A DNA stretch of 64,000 bases, taken from the NCBI RefSeq assembly GCF_022682495.2, contig NC_071389.1:12391199-12455198 (forward strand), in the 5' to 3' direction. The notes under the pieces were generated by a model. That model saw only the letters and a list, made by a program, of their open reading frames with translations. It was not told the origin of the DNA and made no database searches. A program made the position numbers and the translations under genes. The stretch comes from Desmodus rotundus (Eukaryota; Chordata; Mammalia; Chiroptera; Phyllostomidae). Positions 1 to 12,720 of this stretch are shown one piece after another (within the stretch, counting starts at the first letter, position 1; each line of letters starts with the position of its first letter).

Positions 1-164
1 AATCACTACACGAAATCATCTCTGCACACTGCCCAACATTTGACATTCAATCCCTGTTAATTCCCTCCTCTTGGCCCCTAATTGGAATATGATACAATCA
101 TTACACAAGTGGTTCTAGAAAGACGAATGCAAGAAGTCAGCTTATAAACAAACAGCTAGTAACC

Positions 165-740
165 TCCTTCATTCATTCTCAACAAACATTTTACGGGTAG
201 CTGTAAGCAGTAAATAAGATAGGCAGTCACCCTGCTCATGGCGCTTACATTCTATTGGGGACAGAAAGACCAAAAGTCAGTAAACAAACCAGATAATTAA
301 CATGGCAAAAAATGGTAAAAATAGTATGAAGAAAATCAAAAGAATTATATAATATGGGTAACAGTATTCTAGATAAGGTAGAAGATATATACCAACTAAA
401 TTGATGTTATCTGAAGGATACAAATAATGCAGCCTATGAAGAGCAAGGGAAAGAGCATTCCCGGAAGGGGGGAGGTCCTCAAATGCAAAGACAAGAGCTA
501 GAAAAGGGGTGGGCTCAAGGATAATGAGACTCAAGGAAAGGGAGTATGTAGGGAGAGGTAACGACAGAGTTTGGAAATTTAAGAGGAGCTACATCATTTT
601 GAGGCTGTGAAGGGAGGACCTAGGAAGCAATACGAAACCTTAATCAACAGGCAACAATGGCACAGTTGAAACAGAGGAGGGTCATAATATTATTTTTAAA
701 AGACCACTCTGATTGTTTACGAAGAATGGATTGAATAAAA
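165..740 (-). repeat. L2 LINE relic
   Basis: In plus reading it shows the reversed L2 3' half: CATTCTCAACAAACATTTTA, GGCGCTTACATTCTATTGG, GAAAGAGCATTCCCGG and AAGACCACTCTGATTG. The frames in it are broken. Confidence 0.75.
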
Positions 741-1785
741 GTAGAAACAGAAATAAGTTTAATTTTTCATTTTATTATGAATTTATTAATGTGAAGGCTT
801 AAATACAAGTATGAATATAAATTCATAAACACATGAAAGAAATTTTTATCATCTCTTAAAACTACAAGGCTTTTTTATTCTTTTATTCTGTTTGAGCTCT
901 AGTCACGGTAGAGTTCATTTTTCCATTGTCATCTTATTTATGCCTTGCTTTTTATTCCATCACGAATTTGAGGTGGCTTATAAAAAAAAACCACACACAT
1001 ATCTAATAGAATACTTAAATGAAAGTAAGCAAATATGACAAAGGTTAACAGGCTACCATGTCCCACAAAAAAAAACACGAAGGCACCACAAATACAATGA
1101 TAACATATATATTTTTAATTTTTTTAAATGATAATTTGTTGATACAGATCAACTCATATTCAAATCAGCTCAATTCTCTGCAAGAAGCTCTTATTTCAAG
1201 ATCCAAATGCTATAATTCAACGGGATTTTAGAATACCTTTTTCAAAATATTATTCACTACCATATCTAGTACGCACTTTTGCTTTTTCTTTACTGTCTGC
1301 ATCCAGTCTACGTCAAAACACTTGACTTTCTCAAACTAACAAAAGCATTAACTAAGACTTACACTTTGAATCAATCTTACAGAATTATCTTCCTGGAAAA
1401 AAATTCAGGACAAGAGCCATCAGGCTCCTATAAATCAGGTAATGAAAACTTACTGCTATGGGCAAAAAAACTCCTTTATCTATCATTGAATATAAGACAA
1501 GATATACAGAAGTAATGCCACCGAGTGTGGTTGGTAGGGTACATGAACGGCTCACACGAAATGGACAGCAATTTGAACATTTCACCTAAAATGTCATATG
1601 GTGTGCTTGAGTGTGATACTGTGTTACAGAATTACATGCTTATGATTTTGTAATAAAAGATTTTTATGTAATTACAGGGGGGGCGTTATTTATGCCAAAC
1701 CCTGTATTTTTCGGACAAAATGAACTGCTTGTGTTACTTTTGAATTGTGTTGCACATCCCTAAGTACTGACAAACAAGTGCACAC
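741..1785. other. AT-rich intron, nothing recognised
   Basis: Short chance frames only, with some T- and A-runs. Confidence 0.5.
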
Positions 1786-1990
1786 GAGGAGCAGCATGGG
1801 CTTTGGCAGTACAAAAGACCAGACTTTGAATCCCACCTTCCTTATTTAGCTAGATTATCTTGGGATAAATGATCTGATGTCCTCAAAACCTGTTTCCTCA
1901 CCTACACATTCTGGGAATGCTGAAAAGATTTTAAAAAATAAAGCTTGTGATGTGCATGGCACACAGTAGGCAATATTTGATTATTACAAA
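1786..1990 (+). repeat. MIR SINE
   Basis: Reads GACTTTGAATCCCACC, TTATTTAGCTAGATTATCTT, CTGTTTCCTCACC and GGCACACAGTAGGCAATA, in MIR order. Confidence 0.75.
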
Positions 1991-2423
1991 TAACTCTTTG
2001 ATAAAGAACATGATTTTCCTTTGTATGGACTATTCAGATGACAAGGCATTTAAGACACCTCACCCAGAGTCCTACCAATTCCCTAAGAGCACCAAGAACT
2101 CTCCTCCAGTCTTTAGAGCTTAACAAAGCTAGAATGAAAGGGGTGGTGAGGAAAGGCAAGTCTTTGGGAACATATGACAGATACCATGAAAATGGAAACA
2201 GAAGCTAAAAAAATGCTATCTGTTCCGTATGTGACAAAATTCTTAAAGATACTCATTGATCTTTGCCACTTTAGGGTACTTTTACGCGGAATGTTTTTCT
2301 ACTGTGAAACTTAATTCTGACTTAACTGTTCTGCCCAAGGTGAGCAGTTTATCAGATGAACTTACCAGTTCTCCACTCAAAGCAATTTACATGGAAGAGT
2401 TTCCAACAGAGGAAACTGCTTTT

Positions 2424-2647
2424 GTTTTATTAAATATTTTTTAAATTTTTATTTATTTACTTTTACAGAGAGGGGAAAGGAGGGAGAAAGAAAGGGAGAG
2501 AAACATCAGTGTGTGAGAGGAACATACACTGGTTGCTTCTTGCATACTGGCCTGCAACCTGCGCATGTGCCTTGACCGGGAATCAAACCAGCAACCTTTT
2601 GGTTCGCAGGCTGGCGCTCAGTCCACTGAGCCACACCAGCCAGGGCA
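2424..2647 (-). mobile_element. Ves SINE
   Basis: The head (CCACACCAGCCAGGGC in reverse) is at the right and the A-rich tail at the left. Target duplication AAACTGCTTTT at 2413-2423 and 2648-2658. Confidence 0.95.
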
Positions 2648-2659
2648 AAACTGCTTTTC

Positions 2660-3200
2660 TCATTTACATTAAACAACTAGTGTTCCTGGCCAAATTTAAT
2701 ACACCCAAATGTCACATGCCAAAAGTCAGGCTACTGAAAATACTTGTTCCCATTATGCCAAATGTCAAGGAGACTGATGGGGAAAATCAATACCTTTTAA
2801 TTAGCAAAACTTATCTCCAAAGCCCTTAGCCCTCTTAAAATTTTTTCAGTAAATCTTATTTTCCCCTGAAGAAATTATCTGATGAATATCAGTGACAATA
2901 TAAAATACCATTACCACTTAGAAAATGTAATTCTCTTCCTTCTGTAGTCATCATTCTTAATATCAAAGCACCCTGGAAACACTTCCATCACTCCACCTAT
3001 TCACAAATTTACAGCCAGTAAGAACTGCTAAGCATTCCAGAGTCGATCTCACCACCACACCCCCTCAGAGCCACCTGGGACAGCAGTTTCTCTAACAATC
3101 CTTAATGAACATACACAATGACGGAGGTCAAGTTTTAATCATGAAGCAAAAGACTAGACTAAGTTATCTTTAGATTTTGGTTAAGTTACCAACAAAAACA
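2660..3200. other. Intron, nothing recognised
   Basis: No repeat or exon signal seen between the two Ves copies. Confidence 0.5.
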
Positions 3201-3210
3201 AACAAACTTT

Positions 3211-3418
3211 GCCCTGGCTGGTGTGACTCAGTTGGTTGGGCATCATCCCACAAAGTGAAAGGTCGCTGGTTGGATTCCCAGGCAGGGCACACGCCTAGGT
3301 TGCAGGTTCAGTTCCTGGTCAGGGCACATACAAGAGGTAACCAATCAATGTTTCTCTCCCTCTCTTTCTCCTTCCATTCCCCTCTCTCCAAAACAAATGA
3401 AAATGAAATTTTTTTAAA
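3211..3418 (+). mobile_element. Ves SINE
   Basis: The head GCCCTGGCTGGTGTGACTCA is at the left, followed by a partly repeated middle (two CAGGGCACA copies) and a T/C-rich tail. Confidence 0.93.
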
Positions 3419-3419
3419 G

Positions 3420-4639
3420 TACAAGCTTTTTCCTCATTATAATTTACTTACAATATTCAATAAAAATGTCCTAACAGAGAAAAAAAATCATACAAACTAC
3501 TACAACTCTAAACATAATTTCTTAGGACATAGGTCCATGTGAAGTCGCTATTACTTTATTTGTGGATTCTGAGACATGGCAACAACTACAGGTAACGTTT
3601 TCCTTTCTCAGTGCTGGCATGCTCAATTCCCAGAGAGGTGTTTTCTTTTAAAACAGCAGCATTTCTTTTCAACATAAAATTCTAAAATGAAAGTATGTTT
3701 TAATAACCACTATCAAATACGGAAGTTTCTCAGCAGATTTTATGTTCATATGTAGAATGGGCGTAGCCAAGATGACTTTCTTCCATAAATTCCAGGCCAA
3801 TGCAATCAACATGTATCCAGTGTCACACGTTTAAATTTAAAGAGCCTTCCAAAAATATTTTAAAAACAATCAAATGTCATTCTTCAAAAATGGCTGGCTT
3901 ATAAAGAGATTTTAAAATAAAATGGAGCAGTAAGGTCAGAAAGGTACAAATATTTCAGAAACTTAAAAAGAAGAAAAAGAGCAAAGGAAAGAATGTTTTG
4001 AAATACAATATGAAACATACCAACAACCTTCTGCTCTTATCTTAAAGTAACTTCTAGTTGGTTCTGGTATATTTTGTTACTTAACATTCAAGCGTGGGTA
4101 GGTATATAGAAATGCTGAACTTGCATAATGCGTCAAGTCAAACAATGCCACCATACCATGAATACTTAATTCACAAAATATGCTCCTATTCTGCCCCGCT
4201 GCTCCATCTCTATCTCCGTGGTCATCAAGGTCTCAGACCAATACAACTGAAGTCAAGTTAAAGTAGAGTTGGCCTCCCTCTAAACTTGATGATTGAGTCA
4301 ATTAAAGATTCTGGATGCTTTCTAGCTCTGCTAATTAAATGTAAGCAAAAGTCTTACGAAAATGACAATCTAGACGCTCAAGAGTTACTGCCTGTAACTA
4401 TTTAAGAATGCTACAGATATGGTTTCTTCATTTATTTTAAAAAACAATAAAGTTGCATACAATTCTAATATATAAAAGTTGAAATCAGTTTGTACAGTTC
4501 AAAAGCCAAAATCTATAACCTGGTTCTCTATTAAAATTTATTCTTGTTATATTTTTTTAAGGGCTAGAAACAATTTATCCTATTGCTTGGTACTTAAATA
4601 TATTTAATAAATCTGATGGCTTTGCAGATTTTAAATGTT
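3420..4639. other. AT-rich intron, nothing recognised
   Basis: No coding or repeat signal that I can support. Confidence 0.5.
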
Positions 4640-4850
4640 TGTAAAGCTTTATTACATGTCTGCACTTGCGCACATCTCTGGAAGAACACGGGAGAAGCTG
4701 ACAGAAGCAGCTGCCTCTGCGAAGACTACTAGGGAGCTGAGGGTGAGAGGGAAACTTCCTTTTCACTGGATAGTCTTTTGCCCTGCTTAAATTTTTCATA
4801 TGCAAATATTATCTTTTTAATATACAATTTTTATATTGCTAATTTAAAAG
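4640..4850 (+). repeat. L1M 3' UTR relic
   Basis: Reads CACATCTCTGGAAGAACACG, GGGAGAAGCTGACAGAAG and GGGAAACTTCCTTTTCACTG, as in old L1 3' ends. Confidence 0.55.
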
Positions 4851-5879
4851 ATGCTCATCAAAACCTTGGCTAACATAAAATTTAACAGAAACATACTTTT
4901 CACTTGTATAAATATGTATGAAGTGTCCACTCTGATATCTGAAAATACGCCTTGCCCCAAGTAAACCATTTCACCTTAACACTTACTGCTCAACTTAGTC
5001 GGAAGAAATCGGCTCAGGATAGTAAGACTATGTAAAAGTAACAAATTACTTTTTAATTTAAATATAAGTAACCCTCTTATAACAAAAATATCCCTTGTAG
5101 ACCTGATACCATGGAAATTGGTAGAGTTGCCAAGTTTCTCGTACATAAATAAAATATAATGGATGTGAGTATATATTTATAGAATCGCATCGTTTTTGCA
5201 TTTAGCTTACCCAAATTTCACCATGACTTGTGGAGAGCAGAGGAAAAGACAAAAATGGAAACGTGAACAGGGCTGACTGCTGCCATTCCACTCAAGAACA
5301 CATGTTCTAAAGTCAGTATGAGATTTGAGAGCTAAATCGACTCATTTCTTTGGTTCTCCAAGTCCTAAGTGTGACTCTAATGTTGATTATGCATTTGTTA
5401 TATAACCTGGCCTCTAAATAACAGCGAATTATCTATCCAGTGTTCAAAGAGAGAAGATACACAACCTGGAAGATAATTAACTGTGCTGGGCTTTTTAAGA
5501 TATGGTATGGTAACATCTGACATGACTCCTTTAAAAAACGTAATTCTGACTACGCAGCTTCAGGATCAACCAGTACATTTGTGCACAAAACATCCCAACC
5601 ACTCCTCCTATGACTCAATTTCCAACTGTTACAATGCCACACCAACTACATTCATATTAATAAACTCTGCAGAGGTGCATATAATTATCTTATCTAAAAA
5701 TCAGTATATTTCAAAAAACTCTACTTCATTTTAAACATATTTTTAATTCAAAAATCCTACTGGCTGAAATGGGCCACTCTATACTACCTCAAATCCAATA
5801 CAGTAGCAATATTCAAGGTTATTGTTAATACACAATTTTAGCCTAGAAAATCATTCAATTTTCTACCCCACTTCTGTAA
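4851..5879. other. AT-rich intron, nothing recognised
   Basis: The 83-codon plus frame at 5483 shows no family resemblance. Confidence 0.5.
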
Positions 5880-6330
5880 TTCTTCTAGAAGCCACCTCAT
5901 CTTCCCTTTCCCAAGCCACGGCCACCACCTCAATTCAGATTTTCATTCTATACTTGCAATAGCTACCTTTTTCCTGACTAGAATCTCTTCCACTTCATAC
6001 AGTACACTTTACACAGTACACTGTCATCAGATCAATTTTCCTGAACACCATCGTGGTCACCAATAACAATAAAGGGCTCCCCAACTGTTTTTTACCTCCG
6101 CTTCCAAATTCTGTGGTCCGATTACCACCACTGGCTGGGAGCTCTCCAACTCAATCTTTAGTTCCCACTCCATAAATTGAGACCCCTCCTAAGTAACAAA
6201 CATCAGGCTAGTTACTGACTGGCTTGCAACTCCCATGACATGGAATGCCTTCCCTTCTTCCCTCTGCTAATCTATTGCCTGGATTAAGTTCCAGGCTTCC
6301 CAACCTTGTTATGAGAGATCATGTTGTTTC
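5880..6330 (+). repeat. L2 LINE relic
   Basis: Pyrimidine-rich L2 3' wording such as GATCAATTTTCCTGAACACC and TGGAATGCCTTCCCTTCTTC is readable, strongly diverged. Confidence 0.6.
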
Positions 6331-6339
6331 CTTTCACTT

Positions 6340-6475
6340 AGCCTCAGTTATCCTCTTATCATTTGTAAAAGAGAACAGGAAATAATACCTTAAAGAACTG
6401 TTGTTAAGGATTACATGAAATAAATAATCCTTCTAAATAACTAAGTATACAGTAAGTGTTCAATAAATGCTATCC
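6340..6475 (+). repeat. MIR SINE 3' half
   Basis: Reads AGCCTCAGTTATCCTC, GTTGTTAAGGATTACATGAA and GTAAGTGTTCAATAAATGCT. Confidence 0.75.
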
Positions 6476-6956
6476 TATATGAGAGAACACTGTTCAAACA
6501 CTTTCTCATTATTCCTTATACTTTAATATCCTTTCTCCAACTAGACAAAAGACTTTTTCTGTATAGGGATGCCTAGTTGAAGAATTCACATAAACAAATT
6601 CGTTCCAAAGCTAATTAGAATCCAAAGCTACTTGCTTCTCTTTTTGTCTTGATAAAGGCTTTTAAGGTAGGGATTATTCTGCCAAAATAAATCTTGGTCT
6701 GAATGACCAAAAGGATCACTTTCTTACCGGTGAAGACTAGAGAAAAAAGAACATGGCACTCAAGCTGGCCCAAGCATCACCAAAAGATTAAAGGTATTAG
6801 TTCAAACATCAAACCAAACTACCTAAATCCTAAATATCACGCCTCTCTTCCAGCTAGCCTACCCAGCTACAGTAATCACAGATCAGTAGGTCAGGATTCA
6901 CAGTCAAGAGAGGCACCAACAACTCAGACCTCCCAGGATCAGGAGAGAGATTCTAT
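6476..6956. other. Intron leading to the purine tract
   Basis: Nothing recognised. The long plus frame starting at 6703 exists because the purine tract lacks stop codons. Confidence 0.5.
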
Positions 6957-7182
6957 AGGTAACCAGAGAAAAGAGGAAGGAGGAGGAGGAGAAGATGAAG
7001 AAGAAAAGAGGATGAAGATGGAGACGCAGAAGACAAATACAACAAAGGAGGAAGAGAAAGGAAGGAGGGGAAGGAGGAAGAAGGAAAAAGGAAGGACAAA
7101 GAAGGGAGGAAAAAGGAAGAAGGAGGAAGGAGGAAGGAGAAAGGAAGGGAGGAGGAAGAAGAAGAAAGGAGGAGCAGGAGGA
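6957..7182 (+). repeat. Long polypurine (GGA/GAA) tract
   Basis: About 225 bases made almost only of A and G in irregular GGA, GAA and GGAA units with few pyrimidines. The Arg/Lys/Glu-rich and Ser/Phe/Leu-rich open frames here are artefacts of the composition. Confidence 0.92.
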
Positions 7183-7299
7183 CAACAACTTGGCACAGAA
7201 ATAAGTGCTGGTTCTTCCACTCTTTTCCTACCCACTCATGATATTGCTTGGGGGAAAGCAGATGGAATGGAAAGAGAACAACAATTTTTGGAAAACTAA

Positions 7300-7460
7300 G
7301 GCCTGACTTTCAATCTTGATCCCTCTACTTCCTAAGTGAGGAAAACTACTTCACTTCTCCAAACTTCAATTCCCTCATCAACAGCTGTCTCAGAGAATTA
7401 TTATAAAGATTAGATAGGATATACACTTTCTACAACATGGTAGAGACTTAACTGATATTG
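7300..7460 (+). repeat. MIR SINE relic
   Basis: Reads TGACTTTCAATCTTGATCC, CTTCTCCAAACTTCAATTCC and AGAATTATTATAAAGATTAG. Confidence 0.55.
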
Positions 7461-7605
7461 TTTCTGTCCCCTATGGCTTTGACTTCCATGCTATGCTTAT
7501 AAAAGAAAAAATAGAGACCAGAAAGGAAAACTTTATGGAAGTTAAGGACAGAATGTATAAGAGGACATTATGAGTAAATAATCATTTATATACAACTGTT
7601 AATTT

Positions 7606-7799
7606 CGCCCTGGCTGATGTGGCTCAGTGTATTGAGTGCTGGTCCGCAAACCAGTCACTAGTTCGATTCCCAGTCAGGGCACATGCCTGGGTGCAGGCCA
7701 GGTCCCCAGTTGGGGGTGTACGGGAGGCAACCATACACTGATGTTTCTCTTCCTCTCTTTCTCCCTCTCTAAAAATAAATAAATAATCTTTTAAAAAAA
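7606..7799 (+). mobile_element. Ves SINE
   Basis: Head GCCCTGGCTGATGTGGCTCA, B-box-like GTTCGATTCC, and tail AAAAATAAATAAATAATC. Likely target duplication TTAATTTC on both sides. Confidence 0.94.
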
Positions 7800-7865
7800 C
7801 TTAATTTCAACTGACTTTAAATCTAAAAGAAATGCAGGCCATTTTGACAAACATTTTATGTGATC

Positions 7866-8055
7866 AAGAATGTGAACTCTAAATATCAAGATGTCAGATT
7901 CAAATCCTGGATCTACGACTTAATAGTTGTATGATCTTGGGCAAGTTAATTAAGCTTTTTGAGACTCAAATTTTTTAATCTGTAAATGAGACTGATAGCA
8001 CTTATAACTCATAGGGTTCCAGTGAAAATTAAATAATACATGTAAGGTGCTTGAT
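7866..8055 (+). repeat. MIR SINE, well preserved
   Basis: Reads GATTCAAATCCTGGATCTA, TTGTATGATCTTGGGCAAGT, TCTGTAAATGAGACTGATAG and ACTCATAGGGTTCCAGTG, in full MIR order. Confidence 0.9.
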
Positions 8056-8164
8056 ATAATCCAATTCTGTTAATAATTTAATATCATAACTAAATTATTA
8101 GTAAATTACCATAGGAAAAGTTTATTTTTCCTTTAAAAAATTACCTAGTTAAAAAAAACAAGAA

Positions 8165-9920
8165 CTAAGAAATTATATCTTTAATTTCTGGGATCTAATT
8201 GTGTTTCTAAACTTTATGGTCTCAAAACTCCTCCTTTATACTTAAAAATTTCTAAGGAACCTAAAGATCTTTTGTTAAGTGGATTATATAATCTTGTATA
8301 TTTATCACAGTTGAAATTAAAACTTAGGAGATTTTTTAACATCTATTTAAGAAGAAATTACAGCTTCAATTATTGAGATCTAATTGTGTTTCTAAACTGT
8401 ACGGTCTCAGAACTCCTCCTTTACAATTAAAAATTACTGAAGAACCTAAAGATCTTTTGCTTAAATGGATTATATATCCCTGGTATATTTACCACACCAG
8501 AAATTAAAACTTAGAAAAATTTTGAATATCTATTAAGTTATTTTAGGATAACAATAAAAAAACAATTCTATGTTACCATAAGACTTATTTTTAAAAATAA
8601 TTGCTTAATTTTTTCTTTTAACTTAAGGAAAAAAGTAGCATTGTTTTTATAGTTTCACTAATCTCTTCAATGTCTAGCTTTAATATAATACCAGATGGAA
8701 TCTTACGTGTGCTTCTGCATTCAATCTGTTGTAACATATTTTTAAGTCTATGAAGAAAATCTGGTCTCATACAGACATGTGGTTAAAAAAGAAGAGAAAT
8801 ATGTTAGCATCCTTTCCTGATAATTGATGGTATTCTTTTTTTGCTGTTCTACTAAAACTTGACGAGTGGTAAGTTTTTAAAACTTAGGTACAATAAGAAA
8901 TCTAAAACTGTATGTTAACTTTTCATACATAGTTACATTAAAATTAATTGTTCTACATTGCATTTTTATTTTTTAAAGGTTTTATTCATTTTTAGAGAGG
9001 GGGGAAGGGAAGGAAAAAGAGAGGGAAACCTCATCGATGTGTAGCCTCTCATGCACGCCCCGACCGAGGACCAAACCTGAAACTCAGGCATGTGCCCCTG
9101 ACCAGGAATTGAACTGGCGACCTTTCGTTTTGCAGAATTACGCCCAACTAACTAAGCCACACCGGTCAGGGCTATATTGCATTTTATATAAACCTTTTAC
9201 CTCTGCATGATTTGTAACATCATACACAGAACATCTGGAAAATATTGGTACATTAAGTTACACAGACTTCCCAGGTGTTGACATATTTCATTGTACAATA
9301 TAAAAAATCAAGTCTGTTAATATCACCATTGATGTCATCAGAAAAGTCTATAAAGCACTAAGAAGCTGTCAAACTCATGGCAGCAGATCCAAGTTTCCAA
9401 AATTCTAATTTTCACTTAAAACCTGTAACTTTATCATTGGCAACAGTTTTCATTGAAGTGAAATAAGCCACGACTGAATAATCATAGTTTATCATCCTTT
9501 CAAGTAAAAATGGTGTTACATTTTTTCTTAAAGCCACTAGTTCTGCCTGCAATTCACTCACACAAGTGGTTTTCATTAAAAATATTATTGGACAACTATG
9601 CAGTGTAAGTGCTGTATGTGTAATGTACCTCCCATTCCATCACATAGAATATATGAAGGAATATAATCAGGGGTCAAGTTTTAATTAAATGAGTAATTGT
9701 TACTGGTTCATCAAAGATATTAAGTAAAACTTGTGTTTTTTTTAAGAATGCACACTGGTGAGTTTGGTATTTGATTCACGCTAAGGTGCCAGCAGCCTGA
9801 CCCACCACTAATTCTGCACCATCAGTAAAGATACCAAATAAAGTGAAAAAGGCAAAAAGTATCTTAGCACAATTAGTAAAATAATTCTAATCTCTGCCTC
9901 TAAATAGGATGTTACCCTAA
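8165..9920. repeat. Ancient hAT-like DNA element with internal 185-bp tandem duplication
   Basis: The start resembles a hAT-type end (GTTTCTAAACTTTATGGTCT). The body matches an old mammalian interspersed repeat that I recognise by phrases such as TTCTGCATTCAATCTGTTGT, ATGAAGAAAATCTGGTCTCA and GTCTATAAAGCACTAAGAAG, but cannot name. The first segment is duplicated (8170-8354 and 8355-8536). A Ves SINE interrupts it at 8967-9172. Confidence 0.55.
8967..9172 (-). mobile_element. Ves SINE inserted in the hAT-like relic
   Basis: Reverse-oriented and diverged. The target duplication ATTGCATTTT lies at about 8957-8966 and just after 9172. It splits the older element at 8165-9920. Confidence 0.92.
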
Positions 9921-10389
9921 GAAAACTATACTCTCAGAGGGCACCCTGATGCCAGGAGCAGAATTTCCACACTGCTAATATCTTTCCTAAAATTCCTGGA
10001 GCTGAGTAAATCTAGGTAAGTAAGACAGAAGCACAGTCCTCCAAGTCAGTAACGGTACCAGAGAATCCCATAAATGCACTTACATTAATGCAAAAATGAT
10101 CATCAACTGAGGTCATGAACAATGTCCAAAGGGCTTTTTATTCACACTGACAGAGAACTACTGTGCAGTTAAAAAGGATTTATGATTATTTATTAATGTT
10201 CTTTCTGAAAAAAGAACAAATTGGTATGTATGGCAGATTGCATTCCATTAGCCCATGTTTAGTAAAATTCGAAATGAATGTAGCAAGGACAGCCTTCTCT
10301 ACTGTTTTCCCATGGTAGCCATTCCATTTGGGCCTCAGCTCACCATCACGTAATTCTTCTTCCCCACATTCTTAGAATTTTACACTATC
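9921..10389. other. Intron, nothing recognised
   Basis: No repeat family or exon could be named. Confidence 0.45.
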
Positions 10390-10557
10390 CCGGGGTGTCC
10401 GACCAGCGGCCCACGGGATGCATGCAGCCCAGGATGGCTATGAATGCGGCCCAACACAAAATCGTAAACTTAAAACCTTTTTTTTGCTCATCAGTTTTCG
10501 TTGGTGTTTGTGTATTTAATGTGTGGCCCAGAGACACCAAAAGGTTGCACAGCCCTG
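10390..10557. mobile_element. hAT-like non-autonomous element, copy 1
   Basis: Ends CGGGGTGTCCGACC and, reversed, CAGGGCTGTGCAACC. The interior reads CAGCCCAGGATGGCTATGAA and CTCATCAGTTTTCGTTGG. A second copy is at 39147-39316. Confidence 0.65.
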
Positions 10558-10969
10558 CTAGGCCCATCCAATAAGACAATCATCAATGTAGTTTAAACCA
10601 TCAGAAAAACAGACTTCTTGTTCTTCCTTTTCCCCCACCCTCTTTTCCTTTTCTTTAGTTTCAGGTTTGAGTAGCTAACACCCACGTCATAACATGTATA
10701 TCTGAAATGGGTACAACAACTATGACAGACTGAACCAGTGACAGCAATACAGTCCAAGGGCTCAAGTTGAATCAAACACACCCACACAAGCCCTTTAATC
10801 TATAAATCAGAACCAATAATTACGGCCCTTTAATCTATAAACTATAACCAGTAATTCCAGAATTTAACTGAAGCAGATCTATTTCAGACTGTGTTAAGGA
10901 CGTTTATTGTAACAGTTCTAAAAACACTCAACTCCAGAGACAATTTATTCACATCACTAATCTAGAATA

Positions 10970-11170
10970 CAAATTTGATTTTCGCATTCCAGTTCTTCCA
11001 CTTACTACCTGTGAGATTTCTGCAGGAGTTACACTTAACATCTCTAAACATGTGTGTCTTCACCTAGAAAATAAGAATAATAATGTACCTATTTCGGAGA
11101 GTTGATATACAGTTTAGAGAATTTATTTAAGGCATTTAACCTAGTGCTTTATAAATATACCACTGATAAT
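10970..11170 (+). repeat. MIR SINE
   Basis: Reads CTTCCACTTACTACCTGTGA, CTTCACCTAGAAAATAAGAA and GTACCTATTTCGGAGAGTTG. Confidence 0.7.
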
Positions 11171-11240
11171 ATTAAGACTTCTAAGTGCAATTTATTTTTC
11201 TAGTATGAAGGTCCAAAAGGCACCAAAAGCAACTGAACCA

Positions 11241-11438
11241 CCCTGGCTAGGTGGCTTGGTTGGAGCATCATCCCATACACCAAAAGGCTGTGGGTTCGAT
11301 CCCCTGTCGGGGAATGTATGGGAAGCAACCAATCAATGTTTCTTTCTCTTCTCTTTCTCTCTCTTTCTTCCTCCCTTCTTCCCTTCCTCCCTCCTTCCTC
11401 CATATCCTCAGGTGAGGATTAAAAAAAAAAAAAAAAAA
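11241..11438 (+). mobile_element. Ves SINE with expanded pyrimidine tail
   Basis: Head CCCTGGCTAGGTGGCTTGGT, short body, then a long TC-rich tract and an A18-like tail. Target duplication ACTGAACCA on both sides. Confidence 0.92.
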
Positions 11439-12535
11439 GACTGAACCAATGTCAAAAATAACAGAATTTTTACCTCAGATTTCAACCACTTATTTATATA
11501 TCAGTTTATATAACATAACTATGAATAAATTTCACCATGTTATATATTATATTCCTTTCTTCTAGACTATGTGACAACAAAGCTTTAGCACCTAAAAATT
11601 TCACATACAGCCATGCATCACAATGACAGGAAGAAATGTGCTGTAAGGCAATTCCACCGCTCTGCAAACACCACAGCGCACATACAGACCCAGATGGCAT
11701 AGCCTACACACCCAGGCTATGTGGTATAACCTACTGCTTCTAGGTTACAGACCTAGTAGCATGTTACTGTACCACAATTATAACACAATGGCTAAGTATT
11801 TGTATTTCTTTAAACATAGGAAAGGTACAGTAAAAATGCAGTATAAGGAGTTTTTTAAATGGTACAGCTGTGTAGAGCACTTACCATGAACGGAGCTTGT
11901 AGGACTGGAATCTGCTCTGGGTAAGGCAGTGAGTGAGTGATGAGTGTGAAGACCTCGGACATTACTGTATACTACTGTAGACTTTATAAATACTACATTT
12001 ATTTTTTAAAATTTCATGTTTCAATAATAAATGAACCTTAGCTTAAATGTAACATTTTTCTGTTAAAAGTTTTCAATTCTCTAATAACACTTAGCTTAAA
12101 ACACAAATACACTGTACAGCTACACAAAAATATTTCCTTTACATCCTTATTTTATAAGATTTTTTCTATTTAAAAAAATTTATTACTTTTTTGTTTTTTA
12201 AACTTTTAGAGCTTTACGACCTCCTCATCCTCAGAAAATTCTTTAAAGTCATGGACAAAACTCATGAGTGTCTTCTGCCAGATGACATTCATAATACTCC
12301 TTAGTGACATCACCCCCAAGGCCAAGCAAAGTCCCTTGAAGCAGTCCTAAGTATTTTAACCCTTCCAGAACTGCCTCTGTGTCTCTCGGTTTCAGTAATG
12401 GCCTGGGCACAGATCCTCCTCAAGCAGTGGGCCTTAAAAGCTGCTCTAACTTCTTGATCCATGGTTTGGATCACACGGATGGTGTCTGGAGGGAGAAACA
12501 CCGCTGTGACATTGGGATGAAGATCACCAATAAAA

Positions 12536-12720
12536 GGCCCTGGCTGGTGTGGCTCAGCTGGGTGGAGTATCGTCCCATAAATCAAAAGGTCACAGGTTCG
12601 ATTGCTGGTCAGGGCACATGCCTGGGTTGTGAATTTGTCCCCAGTCGGGGTGCCCATGAGAGGGAACCAATCAATGTTTCTCTCTCCTCTCCCCTCTCCT
12701 CTCAGGGGAGGATTAAAACA
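12536..12720 (+). mobile_element. Ves SINE inside the Tigger element
   Basis: Head GGCCCTGGCTGGTGTGGCTC, ending near GGGGAGGATTAAAACAAC. It interrupts the Tigger transposase relic. Confidence 0.92.

Noticed and set aside
2509..2829. 106-codon frame containing ALTGNQTSNLLVRRLALSPL
   Set aside because: This peptide is the reverse translation of a Ves SINE and recurs in nearly every Ves copy. It is not a gene.
6703..7299. 198-codon plus-strand frame rich in Arg, Lys, Glu and Gly
   Set aside because: It is open only because the GGA/GAA tract has no stop codons. The composition is that of the repeat and no start context or domain is seen.
7606..7680. tRNA genes suggested by A-box and B-box sequences
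   Set aside because: The boxes belong to tRNA-derived Ves SINE heads. No cloverleaf with a proper anticodon arm and acceptor stem was found.
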